Part shown: piece after piece, positions 39,365-49,034 of the stretch | Layout of the letters: each line of letters opens with the position of its first letter | How positions within the stretch are numbered: position 1 is the first letter of the stretch | Assembly (NCBI RefSeq): GCF_030814815.1 | Contig: NZ_JAUSVR010000005.1 | Span: forward strand, 186,001 to 250,000 | DNA length: 64,000 nucleotides | Source of the DNA: Ancylobacter amanitiformis | Lineage (GTDB): Bacteria > Pseudomonadota > Alphaproteobacteria > Rhizobiales > Xanthobacteraceae | Direction of reading: 5' to 3' | Made by a program: the position numbers and the translations under genes | Notes under the pieces: generated by a model | Seen by the model: the letters and a program-made list of their open reading frames with translations, nothing else | Told to the model about the DNA's origin: nothing | Database searches by the model: none

Positions 39365-40390
39365 TCAGCCGCGGCGCGCCGCCGCGGCGAGCTGGAACAG
39401 GGCGCGCTCGGCCAGGGCCGGGCCGAGGGCCGCGCTGCGCCGGGCGGCCAGCAGCGCATCGTCCAGCGTGAGCAGCGCCGCTTGCAGCCGGGCCGCGCTC
39501 CAGCTGCGCAGCGCTTTCTCGATCAACGGCTTGCGACGGAAATGAAGCGCCGGCCGCGCAGCGTCCATCGCCCGCTCGACACCGGCGCCGGCCTCCACCG
39601 CGAGCCGCAGCTGGTGCAGCGCCTGCGCTCCTCGGCAGACGGCGCCGAGCACGATATCGGCGCGCATGCCTTCCTGCGTCGCCTTGACGAAGGCCGAGGA
39701 CATTTCCGCATTCATGCCGGCAAAGGCGGAATCGACGATCTCGTCGAGCGCGAGGCTGGAGGCGTCGCCGACGATGGCGCGCACATGCTCGGCCGTGATG
39801 CGCGGCTCGCCGGCGGCATAGAGCAGCAGCTTGCCGATCTCGCCGCGCGAGGCGAGGCGGTCGCTGCCGAGCAGGCCCATCAATTCGGCGCGGGCATCGC
39901 GGTCGATCGGCTGGCCCGCCTCGGCCGTCATCGTATCGATGAGGCGTGACAGGTCGCGGTCCGTGTCGGCATAGCAGGCAATGGCGAGGGCATGCGGCGA
40001 GGCCTCGCACAGCGCGCGCAGCCCCGTGCCGCGCTTGAGGTCGCCGGCCTCGATCACCACGATGGCGTCGGTCGGCGGCACGGCGAGCAGCGCCTCCACC
40101 GCCGGCACGACATTGCGCGCGCCGACGCGCAGCGAGACGACCCGACGGCCGCCGAACAGCGCGACCGTGCCGGCCTCGTCGACCAGTCGTCCGGGATCGC
40201 CGGAAATCTCGTCGCCGTCGAGACGCGTGATGCCGAAAGGATCGGTGGAATTGGCGGCCGCGCGCGCGAGATAGGCCCGGGCACGCTCGCGCACCAACCC
40301 TATATCCGGGCCGAACAGCAGCAGGATCGGCCGGAGCGGATCGATCCGCGTGAGCGTCGCTTCCACCTCGGCCGGACGCACCGCAACCAT
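39365..40390 (-). CDS. holA: DNA polymerase III delta subunit
   Basis: Wrench subunit of the clamp loader that opens the beta sliding clamp. The 341-residue protein has the HolA N-domain (ILLLFGPDIGLVRERARAYL), VVVIEAGDLKRGTGLRALCE and a C-terminal collar (ADIVLGAVCRGAQALHQLRLAV). ATG at 40390 (MVAVRPAEVEATL) matches the family start. It follows lptE by 4 bp in the leuS-lptE-holA operon. Confidence 0.95.
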   Translation of the reverse strand: MVAVRPAEVEATLTRIDPLRPILLLFGPDIGLVRERARAYLARAAANSTDPFGITRLDGDEISGDPGRLVDEAGTVALFGGRRVVSLRVGARNVVPAVEALLAVPPTDAIVVIEAGDLKRGTGLRALCEASPHALAIACYADTDRDLSRLIDTMTAEAGQPIDRDARAELMGLLGSDRLASRGEIGKLLLYAAGEPRITAEHVRAIVGDASSLALDEIVDSAFAGMNAEMSSAFVKATQEGMRADIVLGAVCRGAQALHQLRLAVEAGAGVERAMDAARPALHFRRKPLIEKALRSWSAARLQAALLTLDDALLAARRSAALGPALAERALFQLAAAARRG

Positions 40391-40394
40391 GCGG

Positions 40395-41003
40395 TCAGCT
40401 CTTGGGAGCGGAGGCTGTCGTGGCAGGCGCGGCCGGAGGCGGCGCGATGAAATAGGCGGCGAGTTGCCCCTTGATGGTTTCCGCCGCGACACCGGCGGCG
40501 CGGTTCTGCGCGTCGCGAATGGCGCGGGCGCGCGCGAAGCGCTGGTAGCCGCTATAGAGCGAGGCCTTGCCGAAGGCGTTGCCATGCGCCACGGGCGGCA
40601 CGGGCTTGCCATCGGGACCGGGCGTACGGGTGGTGTCGAACAGCAGCCAGCTGACGTCCACCGACACCATCTCGACCTCGGGCAGGCCGGAGAGTGAATC
40701 CACCGCGGTCGCGGTCGAACTGTCCGTCACCGCCAGTTCGAGCCGGTAGGGAGCATTGGCGGGGTTTCCCGCGCCGCCGGTGAGGGCGAAGATGAGGTCG
40801 TTGCGCACCTCATTGCCGATGCGACCGGAGGCGAACACCACCTGGATGTCGCCGAGCCGCTCGGTGAGCTTGCCACCGTCGGCGGTATCCTGCGCGTACA
40901 TGGGCTTGAAGCAGCCCGCCACCGCGAAGGCCAGCAGGCCGGCAGCGGCAAGGCCGAACAGGCGACGGGACGGCGTGCGTTTCATCTGGTCAAGCGACGA
41001 CAT
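40395..41003 (-). CDS. lptE: LPS-assembly lipoprotein LptE
   Basis: Outer-membrane lipoprotein that plugs LptD and helps insert lipopolysaccharide. The 202-residue protein has a signal sequence and lipobox AVAGC (Cys31), then CFKPMYAQ, typical of rhizobial LptE. The start at 41003 has AGAGG upstream and overlaps leuS by 14 bp. A later ATG at 40985 (MKRTPSRR) would give a more usual signal length but lacks a ribosome site. Order leuS-lptE-holA is conserved. Confidence 0.9.
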   Translation of the reverse strand: MSSLDQMKRTPSRRLFGLAAAGLLAFAVAGCFKPMYAQDTADGGKLTERLGDIQVVFASGRIGNEVRNDLIFALTGGAGNPANAPYRLELAVTDSSTATAVDSLSGLPEVEMVSVDVSWLLFDTTRTPGPDGKPVPPVAHGNAFGKASLYSGYQRFARARAIRDAQNRAAGVAAETIKGQLAAYFIAPPPAAPATTASAPKS

Positions 41004-43623
41004 TCACGATCCTCTGCGGCACCACGATGATACGCTTCGGCGGCCGTCCGTCGAGAGCCTGCCTGACAAGATCAAGCGCCAGCACCGCTTTCTCGACCTC
41101 GGCGGGGCTCGCGTCGGTCGGGACGGCGATCTCGCCGCGGCGCTTGCCATTGATCTGAATCGGCAGCGTAACGGTATTGTCCACCAGCAGCGCCGGATTG
41201 ACCACCGGCCACGACGCAGTGGCGGCCAGTCCGTCCAACCCGAGCACGATCCAGCATTCCTCCGCAAGATGGGGCACCATCGGGGCGACCACCGCAACGA
41301 GGAACTGCGCCGCCTCGCGCAGCGCGAAGGCGAGATCGGCCGGAACGGGCTCTCCCGCCGCACCTCCCGCCGCGCCCTTGCGCGCGGCTGTGAGGGCGTC
41401 GCCGAACTGGTTGGTGAAGCTGTGCACGCGCGCGACCGCGACATTGAAGCGCAGGCGTTCGACATCCTCTTCGACCAGGGCGGCGAGACGATGAGACGCC
41501 TGGCGCAGCGATGTCGATTCGGATCCGAAACTTTCGGGCGCGACGAGGCCCGGCGCCGTGAGTTCGGCGGCATCCCCGACCAGCCGCCAGATGCGCTGGG
41601 CAAAGCGCCACGCGCCCTCGATGCCGGCGCTGGTCCATTCGCTGTCGCGTTCGGGCGGCGTATCGGAGAGCATGAACCAGCGGGCGCAGTCGACGCCATA
41701 GGTGTCGGCCACCACTTCCGGCGGCACCACGTTGCGCTTGGACTTCGACATCTTTTCCGGCGGACCGACCGTCACCGGCTCATCGGTGCCCAGGCGCACG
41801 GCGGTGCCGTCGGCGCGCTTCTCCACCTCCTCGGGGAACAGCCACTTGCCGGCCGTGTCCTTGTAGGTCTCGTGGACGATCATGCCTTGCGTGAACAGGC
41901 CGGCAAAGGGCTCCCTTACCGAGACCCGGCCGATCTTCGCCAGGGTGCGGGTGAAGAAGCGCGAATAGAGCAGGTGCAGGATCGCGTGCTCGATGCCGCC
42001 AATATACTGGTCCACCGGCAGCCAGTGGTCGGCCGCTGCCTTCTGCAGCGGCGCCGTGCCGGGCTCGGCGGCGAAGCGGGCGAAATACCAGGACGAATCC
42101 ACGAACGTGTCCATGGTGTCGGTTTCGCGCCGCGCCGGGGCGCCGCAGTGCGGGCAGTCGACATGCTTCCAGGTCGGGTGGCGGTCGAGCGGATTGCCCG
42201 GCTGGTCGAAGGTGACGTCGTCCGGCAGCCGCACCGGCAGCTGGTCCTGCGGCACCGGCACCGGGCCACAGCTGTCGCAGTGAATGATCGGGATCGGGCA
42301 GCCCCAGTAGCGCTGGCGCGAAATGCCCCAGTCGCGCAGCCGGTAATTCACCGCCCGCTCGCCCACCGGCGCATTGCCGAGGATCTCGTTCTCCAGCTTC
42401 AGCGCCACCTTCTCCTTCGCCTCGGGCACGGAGAGGCCATTGAGGAAGCCGGAATTGAACAGCGCGCCGTCGCCATCATACGGCGCATCGGCGACCGAGA
42501 AGCTGGCGGGGTCGACATCGGGCGGCAGCACGACGGGGGTAATGGGCAGGCCGTATTTGCGGGCGAAGTCATGGTCGCGCTGGTCATGCGCCGGGCAGCC
42601 GAAAATGGCGCCGGTGCCGTATTCCATCAGCACGAAATTGGCGACATAGACCGGCACCGCCGCGCCGCCCAGCGGGTGGCGCACGGTGAGGCCGGTATCG
42701 TAGCCCATCTTCTCCTGCGTCTCGATCTCGGCGGTGGAGGTGCCGCCGCGACGGCATTCCTCGACAAACGCCTTGAGCGAGGGATCCTCCGCCGCCAGTG
42801 CCTCGGCCAGCGGGTGGCCGGGCGAGAGCGCGAGGAAGGAGGCGCCGAACAGCGTGTCCGGCCGGGTGGTGTAGACCTTGATGTCCCCTGGCAGATCGGC
42901 CGGCGCGTTTTCCAGCGCGAAGCGCACATGCAGGCCTTCGGAACGGCCGATCCAGTTGCGCTGCATCAGGCGCACCTTGTCGGGCCAGCGCTCCAGCGTA
43001 TCGAGGCCCGCCAGCAGTTCCTCGGACGCGTCGGAAATGCGGAAGAACCACTGGGCGAGCTTGCGCCGCTCGACCAGCGCGCCCGAGCGCCAGCCGCGCC
43101 CGTCGATCACCTGCTCATTGGCGAGCACGGTGTTGTCGACCGGGTCCCAGTTCACTTCGCTCTCGCGACGATAGACGAAGCCGCCCTTGAGGAACTCAAG
43201 GAAGATGCGCTGCTGCTCGCCGTAATAGGAGGGATCGCAGGTGGCGATCTCGCGCGACCAGTCCAGCGACAGGCCGAGCAGCTTGAGCTGCTCGCGCATG
43301 GTGGCGATATTCTCGTAGGTCCAGATACCGGGATGGGTGTTGCGCTCGATGGCCGCATTCTCGGCCGGCAGACCGAAGGCGTCCCAGCCCATGGGATGCA
43401 GGACATTGAAGCCCTTCATCCGCTTGAAGCGCGCCACCACGTCGCCCATGACGTAATTGCGCCCATGGCCGATATGGATGCGCCCGGACGGGTAGGGGAA
43501 CATCTCGAGCACGTAGTATTTGGGGCGCGGGTCGTCGTTGCGGGTGCGGTAGATGCCGCGTTCGTCCCAGATCTTCTGCCAGCGGGGTTCGGCCTCGCGG
43601 GCGTTGTAGCGCTCGGTGTTCAT
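40990..43623 (-). CDS. leuS: Leucyl-tRNA synthetase
   Basis: Charges tRNA-Leu and edits mischarged products. The 877-residue class I synthetase has the HIGH motif in [17 protein letters not shown], a CP1 editing domain (about 220-420, [15 protein letters not shown]), the leucine-specific insertion with [26 protein letters not shown] and the anticodon-binding and C-terminal domains. Length and motifs are normal. It is the first gene of the leuS-lptE-holA operon. Confidence 0.98.
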   Translation of the reverse strand: MNTERYNAREAEPRWQKIWDERGIYRTRNDDPRPKYYVLEMFPYPSGRIHIGHGRNYVMGDVVARFKRMKGFNVLHPMGWDAFGLPAENAAIERNTHPGIWTYENIATMREQLKLLGLSLDWSREIATCDPSYYGEQQRIFLEFLKGGFVYRRESEVNWDPVDNTVLANEQVIDGRGWRSGALVERRKLAQWFFRISDASEELLAGLDTLERWPDKVRLMQRNWIGRSEGLHVRFALENAPADLPGDIKVYTTRPDTLFGASFLALSPGHPLAEALAAEDPSLKAFVEECRRGGTSTAEIETQEKMGYDTGLTVRHPLGGAAVPVYVANFVLMEYGTGAIFGCPAHDQRDHDFARKYGLPITPVVLPPDVDPASFSVADAPYDGDGALFNSGFLNGLSVPEAKEKVALKLENEILGNAPVGERAVNYRLRDWGISRQRYWGCPIPIIHCDSCGPVPVPQDQLPVRLPDDVTFDQPGNPLDRHPTWKHVDCPHCGAPARRETDTMDTFVDSSWYFARFAAEPGTAPLQKAAADHWLPVDQYIGGIEHAILHLLYSRFFTRTLAKIGRVSVREPFAGLFTQGMIVHETYKDTAGKWLFPEEVEKRADGTAVRLGTDEPVTVGPPEKMSKSKRNVVPPEVVADTYGVDCARWFMLSDTPPERDSEWTSAGIEGAWRFAQRIWRLVGDAAELTAPGLVAPESFGSESTSLRQASHRLAALVEEDVERLRFNVAVARVHSFTNQFGDALTAARKGAAGGAAGEPVPADLAFALREAAQFLVAVVAPMVPHLAEECWIVLGLDGLAATASWPVVNPALLVDNTVTLPIQINGKRRGEIAVPTDASPAEVEKAVLALDLVRQALDGRPPKRIIVVPQRIVNVVA

Positions 43624-43724
43624 GCTCGGTCTCGGGCAGGCTTTGGTCTTCGGTGGATGTCGTCAGGCGCAAGGTGGCGAAAAGCACCGACGGCGCGCGA
43701 CTAGGCACGGTTTGATGCGTCGGG

Positions 43725-45503
43725 TCAACCGCCAGCATCCGTGCCGCCGCCCGGTCGGTCATCCTCGATGATGCGCACGGCGCCGTCCAGCGCCACGGTA
43801 TCGGCCCGCCGCACCACGTTACGCCCCGCGCGCTTGGCGGCATAGAGCGCCTGATCGGCGGCGACGAACAGTTCCGAGGGCGACAGGCTGGGCGCCGGGT
43901 GGCAGGCGGCCGCGCCCACGCTGATCGTCACGAGGCCGGCCGCGGTCGCGTGCGGAATGGCGAGACCTTCGACGGCGCGGCGCAGCCGGTCCGCGACATC
44001 GGCGGCCGTGCCGATATCGGCATCGGGCATCAGCACCGCGAATTCCTCGCCGCCGATGCGGGCAATCACATCGCTTCCGCGCAAAGTCGTCGCCAGCGCC
44101 TGCGCCACCAGGCGAATGCAGCGATCGCCCTCCTTGTGGCCGTAATGGTCGTTATACAGCTTGAAGCTGTCGATATCGATCATCAGCAGCGCGAGCTGCG
44201 GCGCGCTGTTCCATTGCAGCGGCAGCACCGCGTCGAAGCTGCGCCGGTTGGGAATGCCGGTGAGCGCATCGAGGCTGGCGAGCGAGTTGAGATGGCGGTT
44301 GGCATTGCGCAGGGCCGTCTCGCGCACGGAAAGCTCATGCGCCATGGCCTCGAAGGCGACAGCGAGTGGTTGCAGCTCGGTGACGAGCACCTGGGTCTGC
44401 AACGCGCCGGCATCGCCATGGCCGAAGCGGACGAGGCTATCGGCGAGCGCGTGGATCGGCGCCACGACCAGCCGCTCGCCGATCACCGCCAGCCCGATGA
44501 GCACCGCGAGGCCGATGGCCAGCATGGTCAGCCCGGCGTCCCAGGCGGCGCGCTCGGCAGGGCCGAACACCAATCCCTGGTCGAGCCCGACCAGCAGGTG
44601 CATGTTGGTGCCCGGGAGCCGCGCATACGCATAGACGCGCTGCACACCGTCGGGGCCAGCCGCCAGAACCGTGCCGCGAGTGTACATCATCGCCTTCGCC
44701 ACCGGCACCGTATGGCTGAGGTCGAGCCCCATGCCATAGGTGCCTTCGGGATAGGCGGTGAGCAGCGTTCCATCGGGGCCGACGACCATGGCCTGCGCTC
44801 CTGGCCCGAGTTCGGCGAACGTGCCGTTCGGGAACAGTTCCGCGATGCTGACACGGCCGACGATCACCGCGATGACGCCGCCGCCGTTCTGGGCCAGGAT
44901 CGGCTGCGCCGCGTAGATGGCCGGCTTGTCGGTGACGAGGCTGCGCCGGACCGATTCGATATTGGCGATGCCGCGCAGGGCGATCTGTATGTAGCTGCGG
45001 CTGGAGATATCCAGGCCCACCGCGCCCGGCACGGTGGAGCAACGGGCGATGCCGTCCGGTGTCACCACGGTGAGCGAGTCGATTTCGGCGAAGGCTTCGC
45101 TCACCGGCGTGAGGGTCGTGCAGGCGCTCGAGCCGGGCGGGCCGGAGGGATCATCGGGTGCGATCGACGGCGGGCCGGTTTCGGCGACCGCGATCACATT
45201 CCTGTCGGAGGCGAGGGTCAGCAGCACCGCCTGGGTGACGGCGATGGTCTGCCGGTAACGGCTGATGCTGCGCTCGGCCAGATCCATCACACGGCCTTCG
45301 GCCGCCGCGAGATTGTCGGTGTGGAGGCGGATGAGGCTGACGGTCCGTTCGGCGATGACGAGCGTCATGGCGACGGCGGCGAAGGCGAAAAGCCGAAGGC
45401 GCAGGCTCACCGTGCGCGGGCGCAGGCCGCTCGCCGGGCTGCTCAGATGGGGTGTCGATCGCCGGCCGCGTTGAACATCCTTGTCATCGTTCGACACGCT
45501 CAC
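43725..45503 (-). CDS. Membrane diguanylate cyclase with periplasmic sensor domain
   Basis: Makes cyclic di-GMP from two GTP. The 592-residue protein has a first transmembrane helix (about 35-53), a periplasmic dCache-like region (about 55-305: AIYAAQPILAQNGGGVIAVIVGRV), a second helix (about 322-343), a HAMP-like linker and a GGDEF domain with the active motif GGEEF at 484-488. RGSD at 475-478 lies five residues before it, the correct spacing for an inhibitory I-site. It should therefore be an active, product-inhibited cyclase. No EAL domain follows. Confidence 0.93.
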   Translation of the reverse strand: MSVSNDDKDVQRGRRSTPHLSSPASGLRPRTVSLRLRLFAFAAVAMTLVIAERTVSLIRLHTDNLAAAEGRVMDLAERSISRYRQTIAVTQAVLLTLASDRNVIAVAETGPPSIAPDDPSGPPGSSACTTLTPVSEAFAEIDSLTVVTPDGIARCSTVPGAVGLDISSRSYIQIALRGIANIESVRRSLVTDKPAIYAAQPILAQNGGGVIAVIVGRVSIAELFPNGTFAELGPGAQAMVVGPDGTLLTAYPEGTYGMGLDLSHTVPVAKAMMYTRGTVLAAGPDGVQRVYAYARLPGTNMHLLVGLDQGLVFGPAERAAWDAGLTMLAIGLAVLIGLAVIGERLVVAPIHALADSLVRFGHGDAGALQTQVLVTELQPLAVAFEAMAHELSVRETALRNANRHLNSLASLDALTGIPNRRSFDAVLPLQWNSAPQLALLMIDIDSFKLYNDHYGHKEGDRCIRLVAQALATTLRGSDVIARIGGEEFAVLMPDADIGTAADVADRLRRAVEGLAIPHATAAGLVTISVGAAACHPAPSLSPSELFVAADQALYAAKRAGRNVVRRADTVALDGAVRIIEDDRPGGGTDAGG

Positions 45504-45680
45504 GATGGATCCCGACCGCCCCAGCTTGGCATAGAATTACGGGCGTCCCCGGAATGCCGCAAGGGAAAGCCAAGCCTTCCGCCGCCAAAATTTGCCGTGG
45601 CGCGGGGCGGATGGACAGCTTGCTTGACAAGGCAGCGGCGGCTTCGCATTGCGTGGCGCCAGGCAGCGGGGATCCGGGTG

Positions 45681-46364
45681 ATGGACGTGACGGGTGAGAA
45701 CGGCGTGAGCGAGCGCCTTGCGCAGGTGCGCGGGCGGATCGCCCAGGCCTGTCGCGATGCCGGCCGGGCCGAGGCGACGGTGCAGCTGATCGCCGTTTCC
45801 AAGACCTTCGACGCCGAGCATATCCTGCCGGTTCTGGCGGCAGGCCAGCGGCTGTTCGGCGAGAACCGGGTGCAGGAGGCCAAGGCGAAATGGCCTTCCC
45901 TCAAGGCACGCCATCCCGATGTCGAACTGCATCTCATCGGCCCGCTGCAGAGCAACAAGGTGCGCGAGGCGCTGGCGCTGTTCGACGTGATCCACACGCT
46001 CGACCGGCCCTCGCTGGCGGAGGCGCTGTCCAGGGAGATCGCGCGGCTGGAGGGGCGGCCGGCACCGCGCCTGCTGGTGCAGGTGAATACCGGCGAGGAG
46101 CCGCAGAAGGCCGGCATCGCGCCGGACGCGGCGGATGCCTTCCTCCGGGCCTGCCGCGACGAGCACGGGCTGACCATCGACGGGCTGATGTGCATCCCCC
46201 CGGCGGATGAACCCGCCGCGGCGCATTTCGCGCTGCTGGGCCGGATCGCCGCGCGCAACGGGCTCAAGACGCTCTCCATGGGCATGAGCGGGGATTTCGA
46301 GACGGCGATCGCGCTGGGCGCGACCCATGTGCGGGTCGGCAGCGCCATTTTCGGCGGGCGCTGA
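45681..46364 (+). CDS. YggS family pyridoxal-phosphate homeostasis protein
   Basis: A 227-residue single-domain PLP-binding protein that buffers free PLP and affects amino-acid balance. The PLP lysine is Lys41 in LIAVSKTF. HLIGPLQSNKVREAL, VNTGEEPQKAGI and SMGMSGDFETAIALGATHVRVGSAIFG are family signatures. ATG at 45681 gives a normal length; the preceding open frame runs antisense to the cyclase gene and is ignored. It is convergent with the L,D-transpeptidase-like gene. Confidence 0.95.
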   Translation: MDVTGENGVSERLAQVRGRIAQACRDAGRAEATVQLIAVSKTFDAEHILPVLAAGQRLFGENRVQEAKAKWPSLKARHPDVELHLIGPLQSNKVREALALFDVIHTLDRPSLAEALSREIARLEGRPAPRLLVQVNTGEEPQKAGIAPDAADAFLRACRDEHGLTIDGLMCIPPADEPAAAHFALLGRIAARNGLKTLSMGMSGDFETAIALGATHVRVGSAIFGGR

Positions 46365-46370
46365 GGGGCA

Positions 46371-46892
46371 TCATCCCACCCGGATCGCCGTCCGGGGCGA
46401 GAGACGCGCCAGCAGCCGGGCGAGGTCCGCCCGGCGGAAGGCGATGCAGCCGGCGGTCGGCTCGAATCCGTCGCGCGCCAGATGCAGGAACACCGCCGAG
46501 CCGCGCCGCCGGGCGCGCGGGCGTTCATTGTGGTCGAGCACGATGACGAGGTCATAGAGCGCGTCGGGGCGCCACATTTCCTCATGCGAGGGGGTGAAGG
46601 GCAGGCGCACCGGCCGGTTGTAGCGTCCGTCGAGGGGGTCGTCGCACCAGCCGTCCTCGCGCCGGGTCGGCCGCGCCGGTAGGCGGGTGAGGGGGCGCTG
46701 GCCGTGGTCGGCGCGGTAGCGCAGTTCGCGCGGGTGCCAGATCCCCGCGGGCGTGGCGCCGTCGCCCTCGCGTTTGTCCCGGCGGATGCCCGTGCGCCCG
46801 AGAGCGACCGGTATTGGCGGGCCGCCGGCGAACAGCCATCCACGGGTCGGCAGGCCCGGCCGGGCGATGACGCGCAGCTCCATGCACGTCAT
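46371..46892 (-). CDS. L,D-transpeptidase family (YkuD domain) protein
   Basis: A 173-residue YkuD-like protein with the catalytic pattern His137 in AVFLHLARDG and Cys149 in FEPTAGCIAF, the HxxxxxxxxTxGC variant of L,D-transpeptidases that cross-link peptidoglycan. There is no obvious signal peptide from either possible start (46892 or 46883), so export is not explained. An upstream extension toward 47102 is not supported by composition. ATPAGIW and YNRPVRLPF match relatives in alphaproteobacteria. Confidence 0.85.
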   Translation of the reverse strand: MTCMELRVIARPGLPTRGWLFAGGPPIPVALGRTGIRRDKREGDGATPAGIWHPRELRYRADHGQRPLTRLPARPTRREDGWCDDPLDGRYNRPVRLPFTPSHEEMWRPDALYDLVIVLDHNERPRARRRGSAVFLHLARDGFEPTAGCIAFRRADLARLLARLSPRTAIRVG

Positions 46893-47137
46893 TTTGCGTT
46901 TTGACGTGGATTTCCTGAGGGTTTCGGTGCGGGGGGCCTTCTTATTCACGCGGTTTCCGTTCACGATCACGTCACGTACCCGACAGCAACCGGTAGTGCG
47001 GGTTCGCCGACTCTTGCCGAATGCGTCAGGCCTGCCTACTCGGGACTCAACGGCAATCCTGCCGAAGCGCGCGAGCTTTACCGCGTGGCGCGGCGCGGAC
47101 AAGAGGTTCGGGGAAGCGGACTTCGGGGGGATCGGTT

Positions 47138-47824
47138 ATGGCGAATGCTCAACGAATCCTGGTGGTCGAAGACGACAAGGATCTGCGCGACGCGCTGGTC
47201 GAACAGCTCGCGCTTTATGACGAGTTCGAGGTGGTGGCCGTGGAGTCCGCCCAGGCCGCGATCGGCCAGGTCGAGACCGGCCGGGTGGACCTGGTGCTGA
47301 TGGATGTCGGCCTGCCGGATCTCGACGGGCGCGAGGCGGTGCGGCGGATGCGCGAGAACGGCTTCAAGGCGCCCGTCATCATGCTGACCGGCCACGACAC
47401 CGACAGCGACACCATCATGGGGCTGGAGGCCGGCGCCAACGACTATGTCGCCAAGCCGTTCCGTTTCGCCGTGCTGCTGGCGCGCATCCGGGCGCAGATG
47501 CGCTCGCACGAGGCGAGCGAGGACGCGGTGTTCACCATCGGGCCCTACACGTTCCGCCCCGGCGCCAAGCTGCTGGTGACGGAGCGCAATTCCAAGATCC
47601 GCCTGACCGAGAAGGAAACGGCGATCCTGCGCTATCTCTACCGTGCCGGCAAAAAGCCGGTGGCGCGCGAGATCCTGCTGCAGGAGGTCTGGGGATATAA
47701 TTCCGGCGTGACGACCCATACGCTGGAAACCCATATCTACCGCCTGCGCCAGAAGATCGAGAAAGACCCGTCGCATCCCAATCTGCTCGCCACCGAGGCG
47801 GGCGGCTACAAACTGCTACCCTGA
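47138..47824 (+). CDS. OmpR/PhoB-family response regulator (orphan)
   Basis: A 228-residue regulator. The receiver domain has the acidic pair EDD (11-13), phosphoacceptor Asp56 in LVLMDVGLPD, Thr84 and Lys106 in NDYVAKPF. The DNA-binding winged helix spans about 130-225 (LTEKETAILRYLYRAGKKPVAREILLQEVWGYN). No histidine kinase is adjacent, so its partner is unknown. ATG at 47138 starts just before the receiver. The cNMP-binding gene follows 60 bp downstream. Confidence 0.95.
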   Translation: MANAQRILVVEDDKDLRDALVEQLALYDEFEVVAVESAQAAIGQVETGRVDLVLMDVGLPDLDGREAVRRMRENGFKAPVIMLTGHDTDSDTIMGLEAGANDYVAKPFRFAVLLARIRAQMRSHEASEDAVFTIGPYTFRPGAKLLVTERNSKIRLTEKETAILRYLYRAGKKPVAREILLQEVWGYNSGVTTHTLETHIYRLRQKIEKDPSHPNLLATEAGGYKLLP

Positions 47825-47884
47825 CAGGGGCGAAGCGATTCGTCCCGACGGGTGTCAGCCCTGGCAGGAGAACCGGCCCGCCGC

Positions 47885-48373
47885 ATGCCGATCGAGGAGG
47901 ACATCGCCTTGCTGGAAAGCGTCCCGATGCTGCGGCTGCTCGGGCCCGACGCGTTGCGCGTCGTCGCCATCAGCGCCGACAGCCGCTCGCTCAACCGGGG
48001 GCAGGTTCTGTACCGCGAGGGCCAGTTCGCCGAGGCCGCCTATGTGGTGGTCGACGGCATGCTGGCGATCTCGCGGGAGAATGCCGCGATGGCGAAGCGT
48101 CCGGGGCAGCGGATGGAGGTCGGGCGCGGGGCGCTGCTGGGCGAACTGGCCCTGATCACCGACGGCAAGCGGCCGGCCACGGCCACCGCCATCGAGCCAT
48201 CGGTGGTGCTGCGCATTCCGCGGGTGATCTTCATGCGCACCATCGAGAGCTATCCCCAGGCGGCGCGGCGGCTGATGCAGGCGCTGAGCGAGGAATTGCA
48301 GGAGACCGTGAACGGGCTCGAAGCGGTGCGCGAGAAGCTTGAAGCGATCGAGCCGCCGCGGCGTCCGCGCTGA
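47885..48373 (+). CDS. Cyclic nucleotide-binding domain protein without HTH
   Basis: A 162-residue protein consisting almost only of a Crp/Fnr-type sensor barrel (about 10-130: LNRGQVLYREGQFAEAAYVVVDGMLAIS, GRGALLGELALITDGKRPATATAIEPSVVLRI). A helical tail follows, with no DNA-binding domain. The phosphate-binding segment GELALITDGKRPATA resembles functional cNMP pockets, so ligand binding is possible. It probably works by protein contact. ATG at 47885 is chosen over a GTG at 47852. Confidence 0.88.
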   Translation: MPIEEDIALLESVPMLRLLGPDALRVVAISADSRSLNRGQVLYREGQFAEAAYVVVDGMLAISRENAAMAKRPGQRMEVGRGALLGELALITDGKRPATATAIEPSVVLRIPRVIFMRTIESYPQAARRLMQALSEELQETVNGLEAVREKLEAIEPPRRPR

Positions 48374-48385
48374 GGGCCGCGGCGC

Positions 48386-48817
48386 ATGATCCCCGTCACC
48401 CCGCGGGTCTGGCTCGACGAGCGGGAGATCGAGGAAACCTTCGTGCGCGCCTCCGGCCCGGGCGGACAGAACGTCAACAAGGTCTCCACCGCCGTGCAGC
48501 TGCGCTTCGACGTGCGCCACTCCGCGACCCTGCCGGAGGCGGTCAAGGCGCGGCTGGAGCGGATCGCCGGGCGCCGGCTCACCAATGACGGCGTGATCGT
48601 GCTGGTGGCCCAGCGCTTCCGCACCCAGGAGCGCAACCGCGAGGATGCCCTCGCGCGCCTCGTCGAAATGGTGCGCGAGGCAACGGTGGCGCCGGTGATC
48701 CGCCGCCCCACCCGCCCCACGCTCGGCTCGAAGATCCGCCGGCTGGAGGGCAAGGCCCGGCGCTCCGGCGTGAAGGCCACCCGCCGCGACCGGCCGGGCG
48801 GTGGCGGCGAGGACTGA
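48386..48817 (+). CDS. arfB: Alternative ribosome-rescue factor ArfB (YaeJ-type peptidyl-tRNA hydrolase)
   Basis: Releases peptides from stalled ribosomes lacking a stop codon. The 143-residue protein has the release-factor motif GGQ at 26-28 (ASGPGGQNVNKVSTAVQLRF) and a basic C-terminal tail (KIRRLEGKARRSGVKATRRDR) that enters the mRNA channel. It starts 12 bp after the cNMP-binding gene and is probably co-transcribed. Confidence 0.95.
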   Translation: MIPVTPRVWLDEREIEETFVRASGPGGQNVNKVSTAVQLRFDVRHSATLPEAVKARLERIAGRRLTNDGVIVLVAQRFRTQERNREDALARLVEMVREATVAPVIRRPTRPTLGSKIRRLEGKARRSGVKATRRDRPGGGGED

Positions 48818-48913
48818 GGCGGCACGCTATCGCCATCTATTTCGATAGCGAAACGACATCCGCTCCGGTGCCGCGCGACATGTCCGACGCGATGGGCGGG
48901 CATCCGGCTCCCC

Positions 48914-49026
48914 GCGTTTTCGTCATGCGAACCGGTATCCATTCGGCCCGGAAAGGCTCTAGGTTATTGTTCTGACGCATTTTCTTCACACGAACCGGAA
49001 TCCACTTCGCTCGAAAATGCTCTAGG
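48914..49026. repeat. Two diverged copies of a 50-bp Rhizobiales-type intergenic repeat
   Basis: Copy one at about 48914-48963 and copy two at 48977-49026 share CGAACCGG(T/A)ATCCA(T/C)TTCG and end CTCTAGG. Copy two has the paired ends GCATTTTC and GAAAATGC, which fold into a hairpin. Very similar elements are scattered between genes in Rhizobiales genomes as I recall. The pair fills most of the spacer before the broken monooxygenase gene. Confidence 0.75.
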
Positions 49027-49034
49027 CTTGGCGC

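Noticed and set aside
40756-43704. Long open frame antisense to leuS
   Set aside because: It is a by-product of high GC codon bias. leuS on the other strand has every expected motif and the antisense translation has no recognisable domain.
43899-45680. Upstream extension of the yggS frame, antisense to the diguanylate cyclase
   Set aside because: The first ~590 residues look like reverse-strand GC-rich noise. YggS proteins start near 45681.
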